This document shows, in pieces, positions 1 through 12,300 of a DNA stretch of 64,000 bases. Position numbers and translations under genes: made by a program. Source of the DNA: Sambucus nigra (Eukaryota > Streptophyta > Magnoliopsida > Dipsacales > Adoxaceae); assembly GCA_949130495.1 (NCBI GenBank), contig OX422220.1, positions 10,781,001-10,845,000 on the forward strand, written 5' to 3'. Under the pieces are notes generated by a model that was not told the DNA's origin, did no database searches, and saw only the letters and a list, made by a program, of their open reading frames with translations. Numbering within the stretch: the stretch's first letter is position 1; every line of letters starts with the position of its first letter.

Positions 1-1411
1 ATAATATAAATGGTGATAATTATAGTTAGTACGAGAATACAATATGTACTACGATTAAACTACGGTATTACTAAGATGTGTGTTTACTTAGTATTGGTAT
101 ATGGATTGTGTGTATGACATACCTACCATACTTGCTATCACGGGAGGTTGCGTTCGCTTAGGACCCTCTAATCCTTGTGTGCCTACGGGGGGGGATATAG
201 ACTGGTACCTCGATGAACATAGGTCATAGAAAGACTTATTGGGATATTAATAAGTCCGCTGACTGTGGGAGAGTAGGTATGTGCGTGACCCACGTGATGG
301 TGACTTTGTTCGCCTCCACTATTTGTGATTTGTGTTATCTGAACTATTCCTGAGAGATTCGAAATATGTGATCCTTATGTACGTGATGTACCGGGATGGA
401 TAGCAGAGTATGTGTGCACCGCAGCTTAGTTCTCGGAGTGCTTGTATTGTATATTTATGATGTGAATAATATACGGTTAATTAATAAGAACCTTCATGTT
501 AGTGTTGTGAATATAACTACAGTGTTGTTTCGAGAATAACATAACGGGTTAGTGATATATATATATATTGCATATTGAGCATTTGAGTTTACATTGAATC
601 CCTATCTAATTACGAGCGTTGTATGTTAATAGAATCGGGTAATAAGGGTAGGTCCTATTACAGTCTAGCTAGTTATGATGTCACTTAGCTAGTGGTTTAT
701 ATCGTTGTAGATGGGTACTTACGTTAGGAGTGCACAGTTAGACGAGAGGTGAGAATATAATGTGAGTGTACGTCCTAACATGTACTTTGCATTTAATGTT
801 TTAAATGTTTTTAAAGCACTTGCAGGTTTTTAAAATATAACTCCACATTCGGGCTCTGACCCATTTGCTTTTCAAATCTTTTTCTTGTAAAACCATTTTA
901 GGTGCCCAGCCACAAGGACACCAAGCATAGGATACTCATTCAGGTGACGAGCTGTAGCTGTTTGTGGAAGCTACAGGGACTTTGCTTGTAGACGCTTCTA
1001 TCTTTTGAATTCCAGAGTCACTATCTATCAGTTGTAGGGCATGTTGCCCATTTCTATTTAGAGACATCTTTTACATTTCAATTTTCATACTTTAGCATGT
1101 ATTGTTTCAGTTCATTTATTTCAGTTGTGGGATTGTGCTGAGGAGTTTTCCTCCAGACTTTATTTACTCTATTGTGATGGTTATTCGTTTTATTTCAGTA
1201 TGGTGAATGGTGTTATTTATTTCTTCATTACTCTTGTTGCATGTTAATTCAGACTTAAATTAAAATTTGGCAACTTGCTTTTTTAAATACTAGGTGGTTA
1301 GTAATATTAAAATGTTTTCGACAGTGATGCTATTAACTGAGCCAACTTGGCATTTTGAATTAATTTAATAAAGGAGTAGCTACCCGGTATTTAATTAGTC
1401 GGGGTGTCACA
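1..1411 (+). mobile_element. 3' part of a Tekay-like LTR, left end outside window
   Basis: The sequence ends in the LTR terminus GGGGTGTCACA, preceded by a TACCCGGTATTTAATTAG block. The same block ends the Tekay-B LTRs at 27462 and 38643. It also carries the AGGTGCCCAGC motif at 900-910 found in the other LTRs here. No primer site follows. Instead the sequence switches abruptly at 1412 to integrase coding in the opposite orientation. The simplest reading is the 3' LTR (or a solo LTR) of an element inserted into the integrase of Tekay-A. A target duplication cannot be tested because the left end is missing. There is no gene in this stretch; a short TA run lies near 557-572. Confidence 0.75.
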
Positions 1412-2030
1412 TCTCACTATTTATGCTATGAATATCTGGGCGTACTGTCTCGTGGTATAATCTTTTCGGACTGGCAGAATTGGTCTACCTTTGTTAGCCG
1501 ATCGACGATCACCCATATGGAATCATGACCTCTCTATAATACAGGCAACCCCGTGATAAAGTCCATGGAAATGATCTCCCATTTTCACATAGGAACCTCT
1601 AATGGCTGTAGAAGTCCCATCGGTCTCTGATGGTCCACTATTACCAGCTGACAAGTGGCACACTTCGAGATGAACTCAATAATATCTTTCTTCACCAGTA
1701 ATGTCGCATCATATCTTATTACATCTTGTCCCCATCGGGATGTACCACAAATCATGAACCGTGTGACTAAGTCATCACCTCGTGTCGTAAGTCTTCTCCC
1801 TCAGGAACCACTAGTCGTCGATTAAAATGTAAGCCTCCATCTGAACCCACGGTATAAGACTCGGTCGCCTATGCTAAAAGTTGCACTATCAGACCCTGGA
1901 AGAACGGGTCAGTGGCCTGAGCCTATATTACCCTCGTAATGATTTGAGGAATAATGGTCATCACTGACATGAACGATCAAGCCACCGCATCGTGGTTCCC
2001 TAACTCCTTCCATTTTTCTTTCCACACCTC
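1412..2030 (-). pseudogene. integrase N-terminal fragment of Tekay-A
   Basis: Minus-strand translation between about 1750 and 1500 gives a CATCQLV zinc-finger half followed by WKW and SMDFI. These correspond to the HHCC finger end and the first catalytic Asp region of Gypsy integrases; the same order is seen in Tekay-B at 34330-34430. The open frame is interrupted repeatedly. The fragment ends at 1412 at the foreign LTR, so the second Asp, the Glu and the C-terminal domain are absent. The family assignment is firm and the exact borders are approximate. Confidence 0.7.
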
Positions 2031-3450
2031 AGCCACCTCACCTACTGGCCTACGGCTCAATGCGTCTGCTACCACGTTAGCCTTCCCCGAGTGATATTGG
2101 ATATCAAATTGATAATCCTTCACGAACTCAAGCCACCTATGCTAAAGCATATTCAACTCCTTATGCATGAAGAGATACTATAGTGACTTGTGGTCCGTGA
2201 ATAAGCAAAAAGTCTCCCCCAGAAGATAATGTCTCTAGATCCATAGTGCGAACACGACAGCTGCCAACTCCAAGTCGTGAGTGGGGTAATTCCTCTCGTC
2301 AGACTTCAGCTTACGAGAGGAATAAGCTATAGCCTAACTCTCTTGCTAAAGGACACCCCCAAGTCCTAATAAGGACGCATCAGTGTAGAATAGATACGCC
2401 ACTCCCGGCCTGGGCAATGCTAACACTGGTGCTGAGGTAAGTTTATCTTTTAACTCTTTGAAGGCCAACTGACAGGCATCACTCCAGATGAACGGTACCC
2501 CCTTGCGAGTTAGGTGTGTCAACGGAGCCGCTATCTTCGAAAACCCTCTGATGAACCTCTTGTTATATTCGGATAGGACCAATAAACTACGTATCTCTAT
2601 CGGTGTCGTGGGCTGTCCCCACTCCCTCACCGCTGACTCTTTCCCTAGATCCACTGATATCCCCCTGTCAGAGATGTAATATCCCAAAAATTGGACCTCC
2701 TTCAACCAAAATCCACACTTCTCATATTTAGCATACAAGTCATGCTGTCTCAATGTCTGTAATACCTGCCTCAAGTGCTCGGCATGCTCCTCCTCAATCT
2801 ACGAGTAAACCAGAATGTCATCAATGAAGACGATGACGAACTGGTCAAGGAACTCTATGGGAACCCTTTTCATCAAGCCCATAAATATGGCTGGAACATT
2901 GGTTATCCCAAAAGGCATAGCCCTGAACTCTTAGGAACCATATCGAGTCAAGAAGGCAGTCTTCGATATGTCCTGCTCCCTGATATGCAGCTGATGGTAT
3001 CCTGACCTCAAGTCGATCTTGGAGAAGAAGGCATCTCCTCTCAACTAGTCAAATAAGTCACTGATCCTAGTCAACAGATATTTGTTCGGTATCGTGACTT
3101 TATTTAACTCGCGGTAGTCTACACACAACCTCAACGATCCATCCTTCTTCTTCAGAAACAATACGGGAGCACCCTATAGTGAAGTACCCCTACGAATGAA
3201 CCCATGCCCCAATAATTGCTCAATCTGGTCACGTAACTCCCTCATCTCCACTGGAGCCATTCGGTATGGTGTGCGAGCAATCGGACGAGTGCCCGATGCT
3301 AAATCAATGACGAAGTCTATCTCTCTACTCGGTGGTAACCCTGAAATATCCTTTAACACATCGACGAACTCTCGGACAACTGAAATTGAATAAAGAGGTA
3401 CCACCACCTCCGTAGAGGTCTCCTCCTCTATATAGTATAGGTGCATAGAT
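2031..3450 (-). pseudogene. reverse transcriptase / RNase H of Tekay-A
   Basis: This is the pol segment that copies the element RNA into DNA and degrades the template. On the minus strand the RT N-terminus ([17 protein letters not shown]) occurs near 3174-3290. The active-site box FIDD lies at about 2814-2825, with both Asp codons at 2817-2822. The connection region (KCGFWLKEVQFLG, then TRKGVPF) and the RNase H start (YTDAS) lie within 2346-2774. A relic of the RNase H end (TDHKSL-like, ADALSR-like) continues to about 2040. Stops and frameshifts occur, for example between 2774 and 2800 and through 3005-3170. The catalytic residues of RT and the first RNase H Asp are preserved, so decay is by scattered mutation. 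Confidence 0.85.
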
Positions 3451-3850
3451 GATCCTCCTTCAGGGCGAGGTATCGCCACCAGGAATATCTCCAGTCCGGG
3501 TACGACAAAGACTATACTCCTACTAGAATAGTCTATCATGGATCTATATCTCACTAGCCAATCCATACATACGATCGCATCGTACTCCGTCATATCTAAC
3601 ACAAGCACATCAGCAGTTAAGACAAATATCCCTATCTCTATACCCACTCCCCGACATATCGATGAAATCACATACCCTCTACTCAACAGTGAATCCACCC
3701 TAGTGATCGTACTCTTAGCACTCTCTAATAGTCCCGTAGTAAGTGCAAACCCCATAGAAATAAAGCAGCGTGTGCCCCCGTGTCAAATAAAATGCGCCCC
3801 ATAGTCCCTTGGATAGAAAATATACCCTCAATCGCGGGTGGGTCCTGAGG
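3451..3850 (-). pseudogene. retropepsin-type aspartic protease of Tekay-A
   Basis: The minus-strand translation around 3760-3840 reads IEGIFSIQGTMGRILFDTGA, with the catalytic DTG intact (Asp codon 3782-3784). It is followed further on by DMTEYDAIVCMDWL near 3590, which is the flap-to-C-terminal region of Gypsy proteases. The domain would mature the Gag-Pol polyprotein. It is joined downstream to the RT without a clear boundary, as in other Ty3/Gypsy pol genes. The frame is shifted just after the DTG. The Tekay-B protease at 28701-29160 is similar but has lost this Asp. Confidence 0.75.
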
Positions 3851-5079
3851 GACTGCGACCTGATGCAGATTGTAGACTTGCTCGTACTGATGCTGCCCCT
3901 GCTAAACTGGGAAAGTTGGGATGGGTGGTAATGCTGGCATCTGTGGGGGTTCTGGTAGTGCTGCAGGAAAAAAGTGGTCTCTGGGGCTCCTGACGAGCAC
4001 CCTGTTGTTGCTGCTGCTATCCCCTACCCTTCTGAGGGCAATCCTGACACTTTTGGCCAGTGTTGACACAAGTAAAGTATCTCCCTGAGAAATGTCCTCC
4101 CCTCTGTCCCTACTGTCCCAGACCCTGATGGTCGTTACCACCCCTCGCTTGGCCATGCTGGCCCTGTTGAAACTACTGCTCACCCTGATTAACAGGTCTA
4201 AATCATCCCAGTCCATATTTGAAACCACCAGATCTGAACCTCTTAGGATCCCTCTACTGTGGACCCTTATCACTATGCATGTGCTGACTCTATGCTGCCT
4301 GCGCCCCACAGGCACCATTCCCTCCTGTCCTGCCCTGCTGGCTGGACTCTCCCACTTTTTTAACCTCTGACAAGTAAAAATGGAGGTCCTGACAGTGGAG
4401 TAGTGTTGCGTTAAGAGAGATTTCCTATCAAATGCTGGAGGATCCTCCATGTGAGTCCATCAATGAAGCGCTGAATCTTCTTCTCCTCAGTCGGGATCTC
4501 ACTCGATATGAAGTTGAGATATTAGTATACTCTGCCTCATACTCAGCTACAGTTCTCCCCTCCTGCTTCAGGTTTTCTAACTTCCGACTCAACTCTGTCA
4601 GAACAGTTGAAGGGAAGTACTTACGGTCGAACCGCAGCCAAAACTCTCGGATACTGAGTGTGTCTCTCTCCTCAACAGTGGTAATGGACTCACGCCACTG
4701 CAGTGCTGCCTCCACCAGTTTAAACGTGGACAAAATCTGACTCTTTACACCCGTGCACTCGTGTATCCTCAAATGCCTCTGAATATTCTTTTTCCATTGG
4801 CTCACTACGACCACATCGGAGCTCCTTGAAAACTCTGGAGGATATGCCTTCTGGAAGGCATCCCTAACACGTTCCCAAGTAAACGAAAAAGCATGGGTCT
4901 GAACTGGAGCCACCACCAGTGCCTGAGGTGGTGCCTACTGTACAACTGCCAAAGCAGCATATACCGCCTGAGCTACGATGGCGGCAACTTCAACGGCATT
5001 CATCATACCCTGAGAAGGTGCAGTCTGGGGATCTGGCTGAGCTTCCCTAGGAATTCTTTCTACACATTTTTGGAGGCAT
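3851..5079 (-). pseudogene. gag of Tekay-A
   Basis: A possible start ATG lies at 5077-5079 (protein begins MPP, as in Tekay-B gag). The capsid region is open at 4428-4916 and contains VRDAFQKAYPPEF, SQWKKNIQRHLRIHEC, FDRKYFP and EGRTVAEYEAEY. These match the order of the plant Gypsy gag domain (PF03732 type). Near 4040-4080 a zinc-knuckle relic is visible (CVNTGQKCQDCP). Compared with the usual C-x2-C-x4-H-x4-C it has lost the second Cys and the His spacing. A stop interrupts the first 30 codons and another follows the knuckle, so the protein is not made. Confidence 0.8.
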
Positions 5080-5247
5080 CTGAAAAGAGAGAAATATTTC
5101 ATAAGTCTACAGTTATTATCTCATAATAGTAGAAGAACGTAAAACATATGAAGAGTACAACAATCCTAAAATATAGGTCTCTATATCAAAGGATGCTACG
5201 CGGAAACATAGCAAGCCGTACAGATCCTAAGAACACTAGAACCTGAT

Positions 5248-5259
5248 GCTCTGATACCA
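5248..5259 (-). other. primer binding site (initiator tRNA-Met) of Tekay-A
   Basis: The minus strand reads TGGTATCAGAGC, complementary to the 3' end of plant initiator tRNA-Met. It lies two bases from the end of the LTR at 5262. This fixes the orientation of the element and the inner end of its 5' LTR. Confidence 0.9.
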
Positions 5260-5261
5260 CC

Positions 5262-6853
5262 TGTGACACCCCGCCTAATTAATTATCGGGTGATCAGTCC
5301 TTAATTAATTAATTACAAAATATCAAGTTGGTTCAGATATTGCATCACTATCGAGAACTCAAATTTTAATTTAATTGAAAGCTAACCACCTAATAATTGA
5401 AAAGGATGAAGTCCAAGTTTTATCTTGTCATTAACCAAATACAATGAATAAGTCCAGCTAATACCATGCAAAATAGAAGAATAAGTAAAAATCCAACTGA
5501 AATAAGTAAACAATGGGAATAAAACACTTCCAGGTACAATCCCATACAATGAATCCAATAAAAGGCAATCTAATCTAATAGAGAATTTAAAACAAAAAAT
5601 CTCTAAATAATGAAAGAGGAAAGGACGACATGTCCAAAGAGAATGAATAACTAATAATGAAGGAATAGACTGAGACGTATACTCGCAAATGTCCTGCAGC
5701 TTCCGTACCAGCTACAGCTCGACAACCGAATGGAATCTCCTAAGGTTGGTGTCCCTATGGCTGGGCACCTAAAAATAATGGAACAATATATGTAACTAAA
5801 ATATAATGCGTCTAAACTATTATAAGTCACCCTAGGACAATTCTTATCACAATTTAAGGTTCAAATCTTTTAAATATCCATGAAATACAACAAATCCCCA
5901 AATTTCTCTATGAATTAAAATGACATAAACCCATAATTTATTTAACCATTAAAACCCATTTATATTTCGTGTTTATAACCTCTAATTCATCAAAATATAC
6001 AGTCCTAATAAGGGATAAATCATCTACATGAAAAATCCCATAAAATATTTAAAATTCCCATACAATCTCAGCATAGGTAACCTAAGTTTGGTGTTATTAG
6101 TTCTAAAACCCTAACTATATGTCAACAAGAATAATAGATGCTAAAGGAAAGAGCAAGATAATCACTTTCCTAAAAATTGACTTCTGATTTCCAAGTTGAA
6201 TTTGGTATGAGAAAGATCCTCTCGTCATGATCTATGTGTTGGTGCAAATTTTGGTGTGAAAGCTTGGGTTAATTGGCTTGGGGCTCCAATGGTGAGTCCT
6301 CCTCCCTAGGTTCTTCTTCCCTAATTCCCTTTTTCTCACGCAGGTTAAACTATAACTCACCACTAACTATTAATTCCTTAATTTTAAACCTTAATTTCGT
6401 CCATTTAATTTCTCTAAAACTCTAAATGACCAAAATACCCCTTCGGGGTGTTATTTTGAGCTCAAATGTCTCGGACTCCAATTATAACACCCGAGTAGTG
6501 TTTTCTGACTTTTTCGACCCTCCCGGACACACTGGTGCACTCAAAATTTCCATCCGATTTATCTAAAAACAATTCACCTCTTTACCCTTAAAATTAAAAT
6601 ATTGACGCGACTCTCATACGGGCGTCCCATAATAATCATATTACAACTGTCGTGCATCTCATCCCTGGGCAATAATACTAATATTCACATAAGCACAATT
6701 CGACATGATTATACTTAATAACTAATAACTCACATCACGCTAGTAATTATAAGCATTAAATTATAAATTAAATTTCTTTCTTAAAATTAATAAATCCCAA
6801 TTTCCAAATAAATTTCAAATAAATAAATATGCATAAAAATACGGGGTATTACA
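5262..6853 (-). repeat. 5' LTR of Tekay-A (1592 bp)
   Basis: Bounded by TGTGACACC on the left and GTATTACA on the right, i.e. TG...CA on the minus strand. It carries the AGGTGCCCAGC motif in reverse at 5760-5770 and, around 6430-6560, a block (TTTTCTGAC...CGACC) also seen in the solo LTR at 33700-33770. It is about half the length of the Tekay-B LTRs, so it belongs to a different subfamily. It contains no gene. Confidence 0.85.
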
Positions 6854-7528
6854 AAGACTATGTACATATTAATGGAAAAAGAAAATTATATATCCTCCAA
6901 TGAAATATGGAGGAAACTCGAGAGAATCTTGTCAGATATATCCCAAAAATATGTTTACAAAATCAAATTCATGATCATCAACTATTGTGTATAAAAAACA
7001 CTTGAAAATAGGCTCATGGTCAACTCGCAATCAATAGACAAAAACCCAAAAGTCACTCTCCATGTAAACCCCATCATAACCCATGACTTTTTTAGTTGGG
7101 CTAATGTGGAGAACTAATATTGAATATAGCATACAAAATTGTAAAGTTTAGACTGCTGTTTACATTGCTGAGCAATCAATATTGAAGATGGCATACACTG
7201 CAGTTTACATTGTTGTTTACATACAAAATGTATATGAATATTGCAGTTCAAGTTTAGACACTACTATGTATTCATAATTTTGTATAGCAACTCAAAATAT
7301 ACAACAACGAATTTTGTATTATGGTTTATTATGGAAAGACATTATAAACCCAAAATACACAAAAGTAACCCAAAATACACACATTGCAGTTCAAGTTAGT
7401 TTATAATTTCTTTCCACTTCAAGCACAAAACTAACTTTTTCTGAACATTACAGTTTAATTCTGTAAAATTTTGACTAATGTGAACGTATTTAATCTATTT
7501 CTAAACAACTATTGCTTAACATCCGATA
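6854..7528. other. gene-free 3' part of H1
   Basis: AT-rich sequence between the Tekay-A LTR and the end of the helicase. It contains several imperfect repeats around GCAGTTTACATTG and CATACAAAAT (7130-7400). A possible stem is CCTCCA...TGGAGG at about 6893-6912, but no CTRR end follows it. I see no coding sequence. Confidence 0.5.
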
Positions 7529-9500
7529 TTAATCAGCAGTATTATGGATAATACCATTTACAACAGTAGCAGCGACACTGTAACTCCTCTCCCACTCCAA
7601 CAGCAACAGCGACTGATAAATATAAATATGTATAAAGCAATACATAATTGTAAAGAATAGATGGTTAAACGTACATAAAATAATTGAATATAAAAGAACT
7701 TTTGGATTTACAATGTTAGTAGTTGAACTCCCTTCATCGGTGGCAAGTAGCATAGATATACGGTTAACACTCTTACAACGTGATAATGCAACATACAATT
7801 GACCATGACTGATGACCAGAGTGGGCAAGTCAATCCAAACATACTTGACGGACTGGCTTTGCGATTTGTTCATTGTCATGGCGTAGGCGAAATTAATTTG
7901 AAATTGAAGGCTAGTCATCTTAATAGGCATTTCAGCAGATGAATGTGTTAAAGATATTTTAGGAATGAAAACTAATGTGCGAAATTTTTCACCAGTAAGG
8001 ATTTGTGCCAGAATAACATGCTCTGAACATTTTGTAACTATCAAACAGGTGCCATTACAGAGGCCATCTTTTGGGGTAATGTTTCGTAGCAACATTATTG
8101 GGATTCCAACTTTCAAGTCCAATTTAAATAGAGGTAACCCCGATGGGTTAAGGGCATTTAGAAACTCATTTAGGAACTGGTTACTTATGTTGGGATTAGT
8201 TTCATTGTGGCACAATTTATCAACAGCAAAGTATGTAACTCTTTCACTGGGGAAAATACTGAGCACGACTGTATTTATGGCATTCACATCATCATTATGA
8301 GCCGAAATAATTTTCCTTTCATTGAGGAAGGTAGAGGTAAAACTTCCCTCCACGTGCAACAACGGGTATATCTTATATGTAAACAGCGGTGGCAAAATGA
8401 TTATACCTTAGTCAAGAAGTTCGAAAATTGCAAAGTTTCAACTTCGGTATTATTCAGGCGCGTGTTGGAGTTTAAGGTCAAAACATGTATATCTTTCCAT
8501 AGCTCGAACCGCCTGAAAGAGGCAGCAACGATTTCCTCTCGAACGACTTTAGGGATTACAGGAAATATTTGATGGAAATCACCACCGATCAGCACTGTGA
8601 TTCCCTGAAGGGTCTTTTATTATTACATATATCTTATAACGACCGATCAACTGCCTTAACACAGAATCGATGTTGCATTAGCACTTCATCCAAGATTATG
8701 AGCTTCTCTAGTTTAAATAACTCTTCTTGAATAAGCTTCTTTGCAAACCCATAATTAGAATTTTCAAGAATGTCGAGAGGAATAGAAAATGTTGAATGAG
8801 GAGTTCGGCCGTCGACAAATAATAAGGAAGCAATACCAAAAGAGGTAACAGTAATCACTACATGTTCGAGACCATAAAAAACTGTAGAAATTGTGTCATA
8901 CAAAATTGACTTCCCCGTTCTGGCCCCACCATTCAAAAATAAAGTTATTCCATTACCCTCAAACACGGAATTAGTAATTTCTGCAAAAGAAATCTACTGC
9001 CCTGCATTAAGACGATCAACATTAGCTTACATAATTGAGTGGTTTGTATCAACTTGAAGCTGACGATGCTCCCATATTAGTCAATTTTCTTAAGAGGTAC
9101 TCCAATTCTGATAGGGAGTGGCATCGGAGGGAAGTCAGACAAACTCTTGTCCGACTCCTATAGCAATTTGTTGAGCATATACAAACCGTACTCTTTTACT
9201 TCTGATTATGTTAGACATAGAATAGAGAATAAGCTACGGAGCTTGTGTGCTAGGTCGTCACATATATCTAATGCAAACTAGTCGCATAGTAAACTCGGAT
9301 TTAAAGAGAAACACTGGGTGAGTTAAACGCATAATAGTCATCGAACTTGATAACCTATCTGCATTACCACAGCCTCTTGCAAACATTGCACCCATTCGCC
9401 ATCATCTTCTAAAAGCCCCAGAGCCTCACACGCGGACTTGAAAGAATCATGTATGACATTATTGACAGTCCGTAAGCAATTAAAAGAATGCGGCCCTTTA
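7529..9500 (-). pseudogene. Helitron PIF1-like helicase domain
   Basis: The SF1B helicase half of a Helitron Rep/Hel protein, which unwinds donor DNA during rolling-circle transposition. On the minus strand, a linker with CEALGLLEDDGEWVQCLQEA is readable near 9350-9450. Walker A (GGARTGKS, usual form GGxGTGKT) and a Walker B-like stretch (LIILDEV) lie within 8634-8966. [13 protein letters not shown] follows at 8401-8595. A long open C-terminal half spans 7529-8395, with [36 protein letters not shown] and [11 protein letters not shown]. The C-terminal motifs are well kept, apart from GQS to SQS. Frameshifts separate the blocks near 8395, 8600 and 8970-9500. The last 60 or so residues of the 7529-8395 frame no longer look like the family and may be read-through past a splice site. 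Confidence 0.85.
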
Positions 9501-11279
9501 ACAAAGGTTAGTAGTACTCATAAATAAAATCTTTCTCCCGAGTTTAGGCTGGCATGGTACATCATACCAATTGCGAAACCCCTATTTTCTGATCTGGGAG
9601 TCCAAGTCTTTGAATTCTTGTTCCAAACATAGTGTTGGGGTTTCTCTTTATAAGTATATGCATGTGCATCTTTATTCACTGCACAATATGTGAAAAATAT
9701 CGTTAAAGAACTTTGTTGAACCGAAGCCCTGTGCACAATTTCATCCATTGACTGACTTAGATTGAAAATAACATGCTGCATACCCAAAACGTGAAGTTCC
9801 AATCGCATAACATAAGGTTTCTCTTCATGCATTGGATTACCCAATATTCGCCAAGTAGCTTCAGGTGGGCCAATATACCTAGCATCTAAGTATTGTTGGA
9901 TCTCATCTACACCTCCTAAGACTATAGTGGTGTGATCGTATCCCTTGTAAATGTATTTGTGTATGTATTTGACGCATCAGAGCTCGGCGTAAACTTCAAC
10001 GTTGATGTGGCAATGGAACATCCGAGTAAGATGTGGATTATATGTAACGACATCTCGATTATCAATTTTTTCCCATTTGCAAGATTAAACACCCGACCAT
10101 CATTGCGACGCCGATAAATTGGATACCCATCTTTATCCATAGTGGTGGAATCGGCGAAATCCCAAGGATATTTCTTCATAAATCAACCATTTTCCATGCA
10201 GGGAGCTTGAGAAGACTGTGAACTGCACAGTCCATGAACCATGCAACCCAAAATAGTTTCAAAAAGTGTTGAATCATTGTCCAAGACCAAAAATTCAGCA
10301 CATATTATATTATCGACCCAGGTTGATGTTTTAATCTTGCTCGGACCATCAAGAAATAATAAAGTATACATGTGAGCTAAACCTTGTTTTTGAAATTCAA
10401 TTGTGAAGATGTGTGCCACTTTTCTTCTAAAAACATATTTATTCTCAATCTCCTTCACGAGTGCCTTCCATTTAAGTTGAAACACACGTGCAATGAAGAC
10501 GGGATGATGCAAGGCATTCTGTTGAGTCATCAATTCCTTTATAATTTCTGGCCACTTTGGATTTGCAGTCATGGTGAGAAAAACATCGGGATACTGGTTG
10601 AAACGTGTGATGGCCATCGATTCTTGATAAATCTCAAACATATATCCCACCGTACCAGTGAATGACGATGGCAGAATCATCTGTTTACCAATCTGATCTG
10701 GTTGTAACCCATTTGACATACTATCACTAAGATCATTGTATAACTTCGCTCGAAGTTTTCCTTGATTAAGTTTGTAATAAGTTAGACAATTTTGATCGGT
10801 AGAAGCCCATGCATCAATAATGAACTCCTGGAATAATTTACCTCTTTAAATAGGGTGGAGTACTTAGAAGCATATTGAAATAAATAATAATCATAATAAT
10901 TCAATTGAGCTAAATGCTTAGTCTGTTCAGTCAAACATTTCACATCCCATAACATCATCTTTGAGTGCCAACCAAGTTCCCCATAAGGGAATAATAAGAC
11001 GTAATGCAAAGGTAAATACGCAGGGTGACACTCGTCAATCTGCATTAGTTGATTACTGCCTTTGTGCTGAACAATAGTATCTCGCATACCACTAACGGTG
11101 GAGCCATCCCCAGGTAAAATAATAGCAATTTCATCGAATGATGGAAAATTATACATGTGACGATCCTTTGCACAACTATAATGATGGTAAGCAGGTAAAC
11201 CATGACCCATCCTATTTGAGTGATCCAAAATATCATATGCCTCATGATATTTCATCGTGAATGCATTATTCTCCAACAA
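9501..11279 (-). pseudogene. Helitron Rep (HUH/Y2) endonuclease domain
   Basis: The nuclease half of the Rep/Hel protein, which nicks and joins single strands at Helitron ends. Minus-strand blocks in order: HPAYLPLHYVLLFPYGELGW (10782-11279); LPSSFTGTVGYMFEIYQE, FLTMTANPKWPEI and HIFTIEFQKQGLAHMYTLLF (10183-10719); KKYPWDF and YPIYRRRNDGRVF (near 10080-10180); YIYKGYDHTTIVLGG and then IQQYLDARYIGPPEATW (9850-9960). The two catalytic tyrosines are present at codons 9890-9892 and 9875-9877. The metal-binding HUH motif, normally GLPHAHILLF, reads GLAHMYTLLF here. The second His (codon 10366-10368) has become Tyr, so this copy should be inactive even apart from its frameshifts. Confidence 0.88.
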
Positions 11280-11820
11280 ATATTATTGTTGTGTATTGAG
11301 GACATCCCTCTTCAAATGAGGATTTCTCTGGTAATAAATATCTAAAGCTACATATGGATCGTAAATGTAAAATTAAGCATAAATTGCATCATTTTAATGA
11401 CTAACATCGGGTTATGAGGATCCTGTACGATGACGAAGCTCACTGTAAATCGTAAAACTCGATGGACCCCTTCCATGGTGGAACCGATCATCCATCTGGA
11501 CACCTAAACTTGTAAATGCATTGGCAGTATTATACTCTCTTCTATAAGTGTGAAAAGATCTAGATCAATCATCATCACCCTCAAATAGAAGATTAATTTC
11601 AGGTGGGGGTACAATGAGGGAAGGTAAACAAATTTGGCCCTCCTAACAACATTTCCCAAATAGTGGTCTTATCTTGAATGATCCCGATAACCTTTCATCC
11701 ATCTAGTGTAATGCACTACAATGAGGGCATATTACATTCATAGGTCCCAAATCAAGTCTTCTCGAAGCATCATATGCCCGACCTAGTGCCCTGCTAGTGG
11801 GTTCATTTCGAAAGGATGGT
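11280..11820 (-). pseudogene. N-terminal cysteine-rich region of Helitron Rep/Hel
   Basis: The minus strand near 11640-11770 reads NVICPHCSALH, then MDERLSG, then PLFGKCC, followed by a PPPEI-like stretch. These match the putative zinc-binding N-terminus seen in plant Helitron Rep/Hel proteins (C-x2-C ... CC). A stop replaces a Trp codon after SALH. Further on, near 11440-11520, is a YNTANAFTSLGVQ-like block. The frame is lost several times before it joins the long open stretch beginning at 11279. Confidence 0.7.
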
Positions 11821-12094
11821 CTCCCTGACCTGAAATGGAGGAAAAGAGTATTTGTTAAACATAGTGTAAGAGATGAACAAAATAACTAAATATTAAAATA
11901 AATAAATGAGTAGGTTTAATGTACCTAAATGTTGTTGGTATATTATTTCCCAATGGGGGAGTATCTGAATTAAAAGTGATATCTCGATTACACGATTCTT
12001 GTTGCACAACTCTTGGAGACGAAGTTACATCTGCCGTTAGGATGTTACAATCAAAATCTAAGTTCAGATTGCATGATTGAACTAAAGAGGCAAA

Positions 12095-12300
12095 TTAAAC
12101 CGGGTCATCAGAATGTTGATATGGGGGCGAGATTATGCGGCTGCTATCCGTAAGTTTGTTTGATACAAGGGTGAGATTACATAGAGGGAAACATTGCGGT
12201 GTATGGATGCTCAGCAACAAAGAAGTTTTTGGATGGGAAACACAGACGACATTATGAGATCGTTCTCGTTCACGTCGGCGTCTCTGATCCAAGATATGGG
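12095..12300 (-). pseudogene. arginine-rich exon-like block, copy 1 (Helitron upstream region)
   Basis: The minus strand encodes DQRRRRERERSHN, preceded by a GGAAATTCC stretch and a pyrimidine/AT tract ending in AG, like a 3' splice site (near 12320). Similar basic QRRRERE stretches occur upstream of the cysteine-rich region in plant Helitron proteins. A diverged second copy lies at 12620-12790. I infer an upstream exon of the Rep/Hel gene; splicing cannot be shown from sequence. Confidence 0.4.

Larger units (their letters stand above)
1412..6853 (-). mobile_element. Tekay-A: Ty3/Gypsy (Tekay/Del-type) retrotransposon, truncated
   Basis: Reading the minus strand from the right: 5' LTR (5262-6853), primer site (5248-5259), gag, protease, RT, RNase H and the beginning of integrase. 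It stops at 1412 where another LTR intervenes. The domain order PR-RT-RH-IN is that of Ty3/Gypsy, and the proteins are close in sequence to those of Tekay-B, whose chromodomain identifies a chromovirus. All coding segments carry stops or frameshifts, so this copy is dead. The remaining integrase and the 3' LTR should lie left of the window. Confidence 0.85.
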
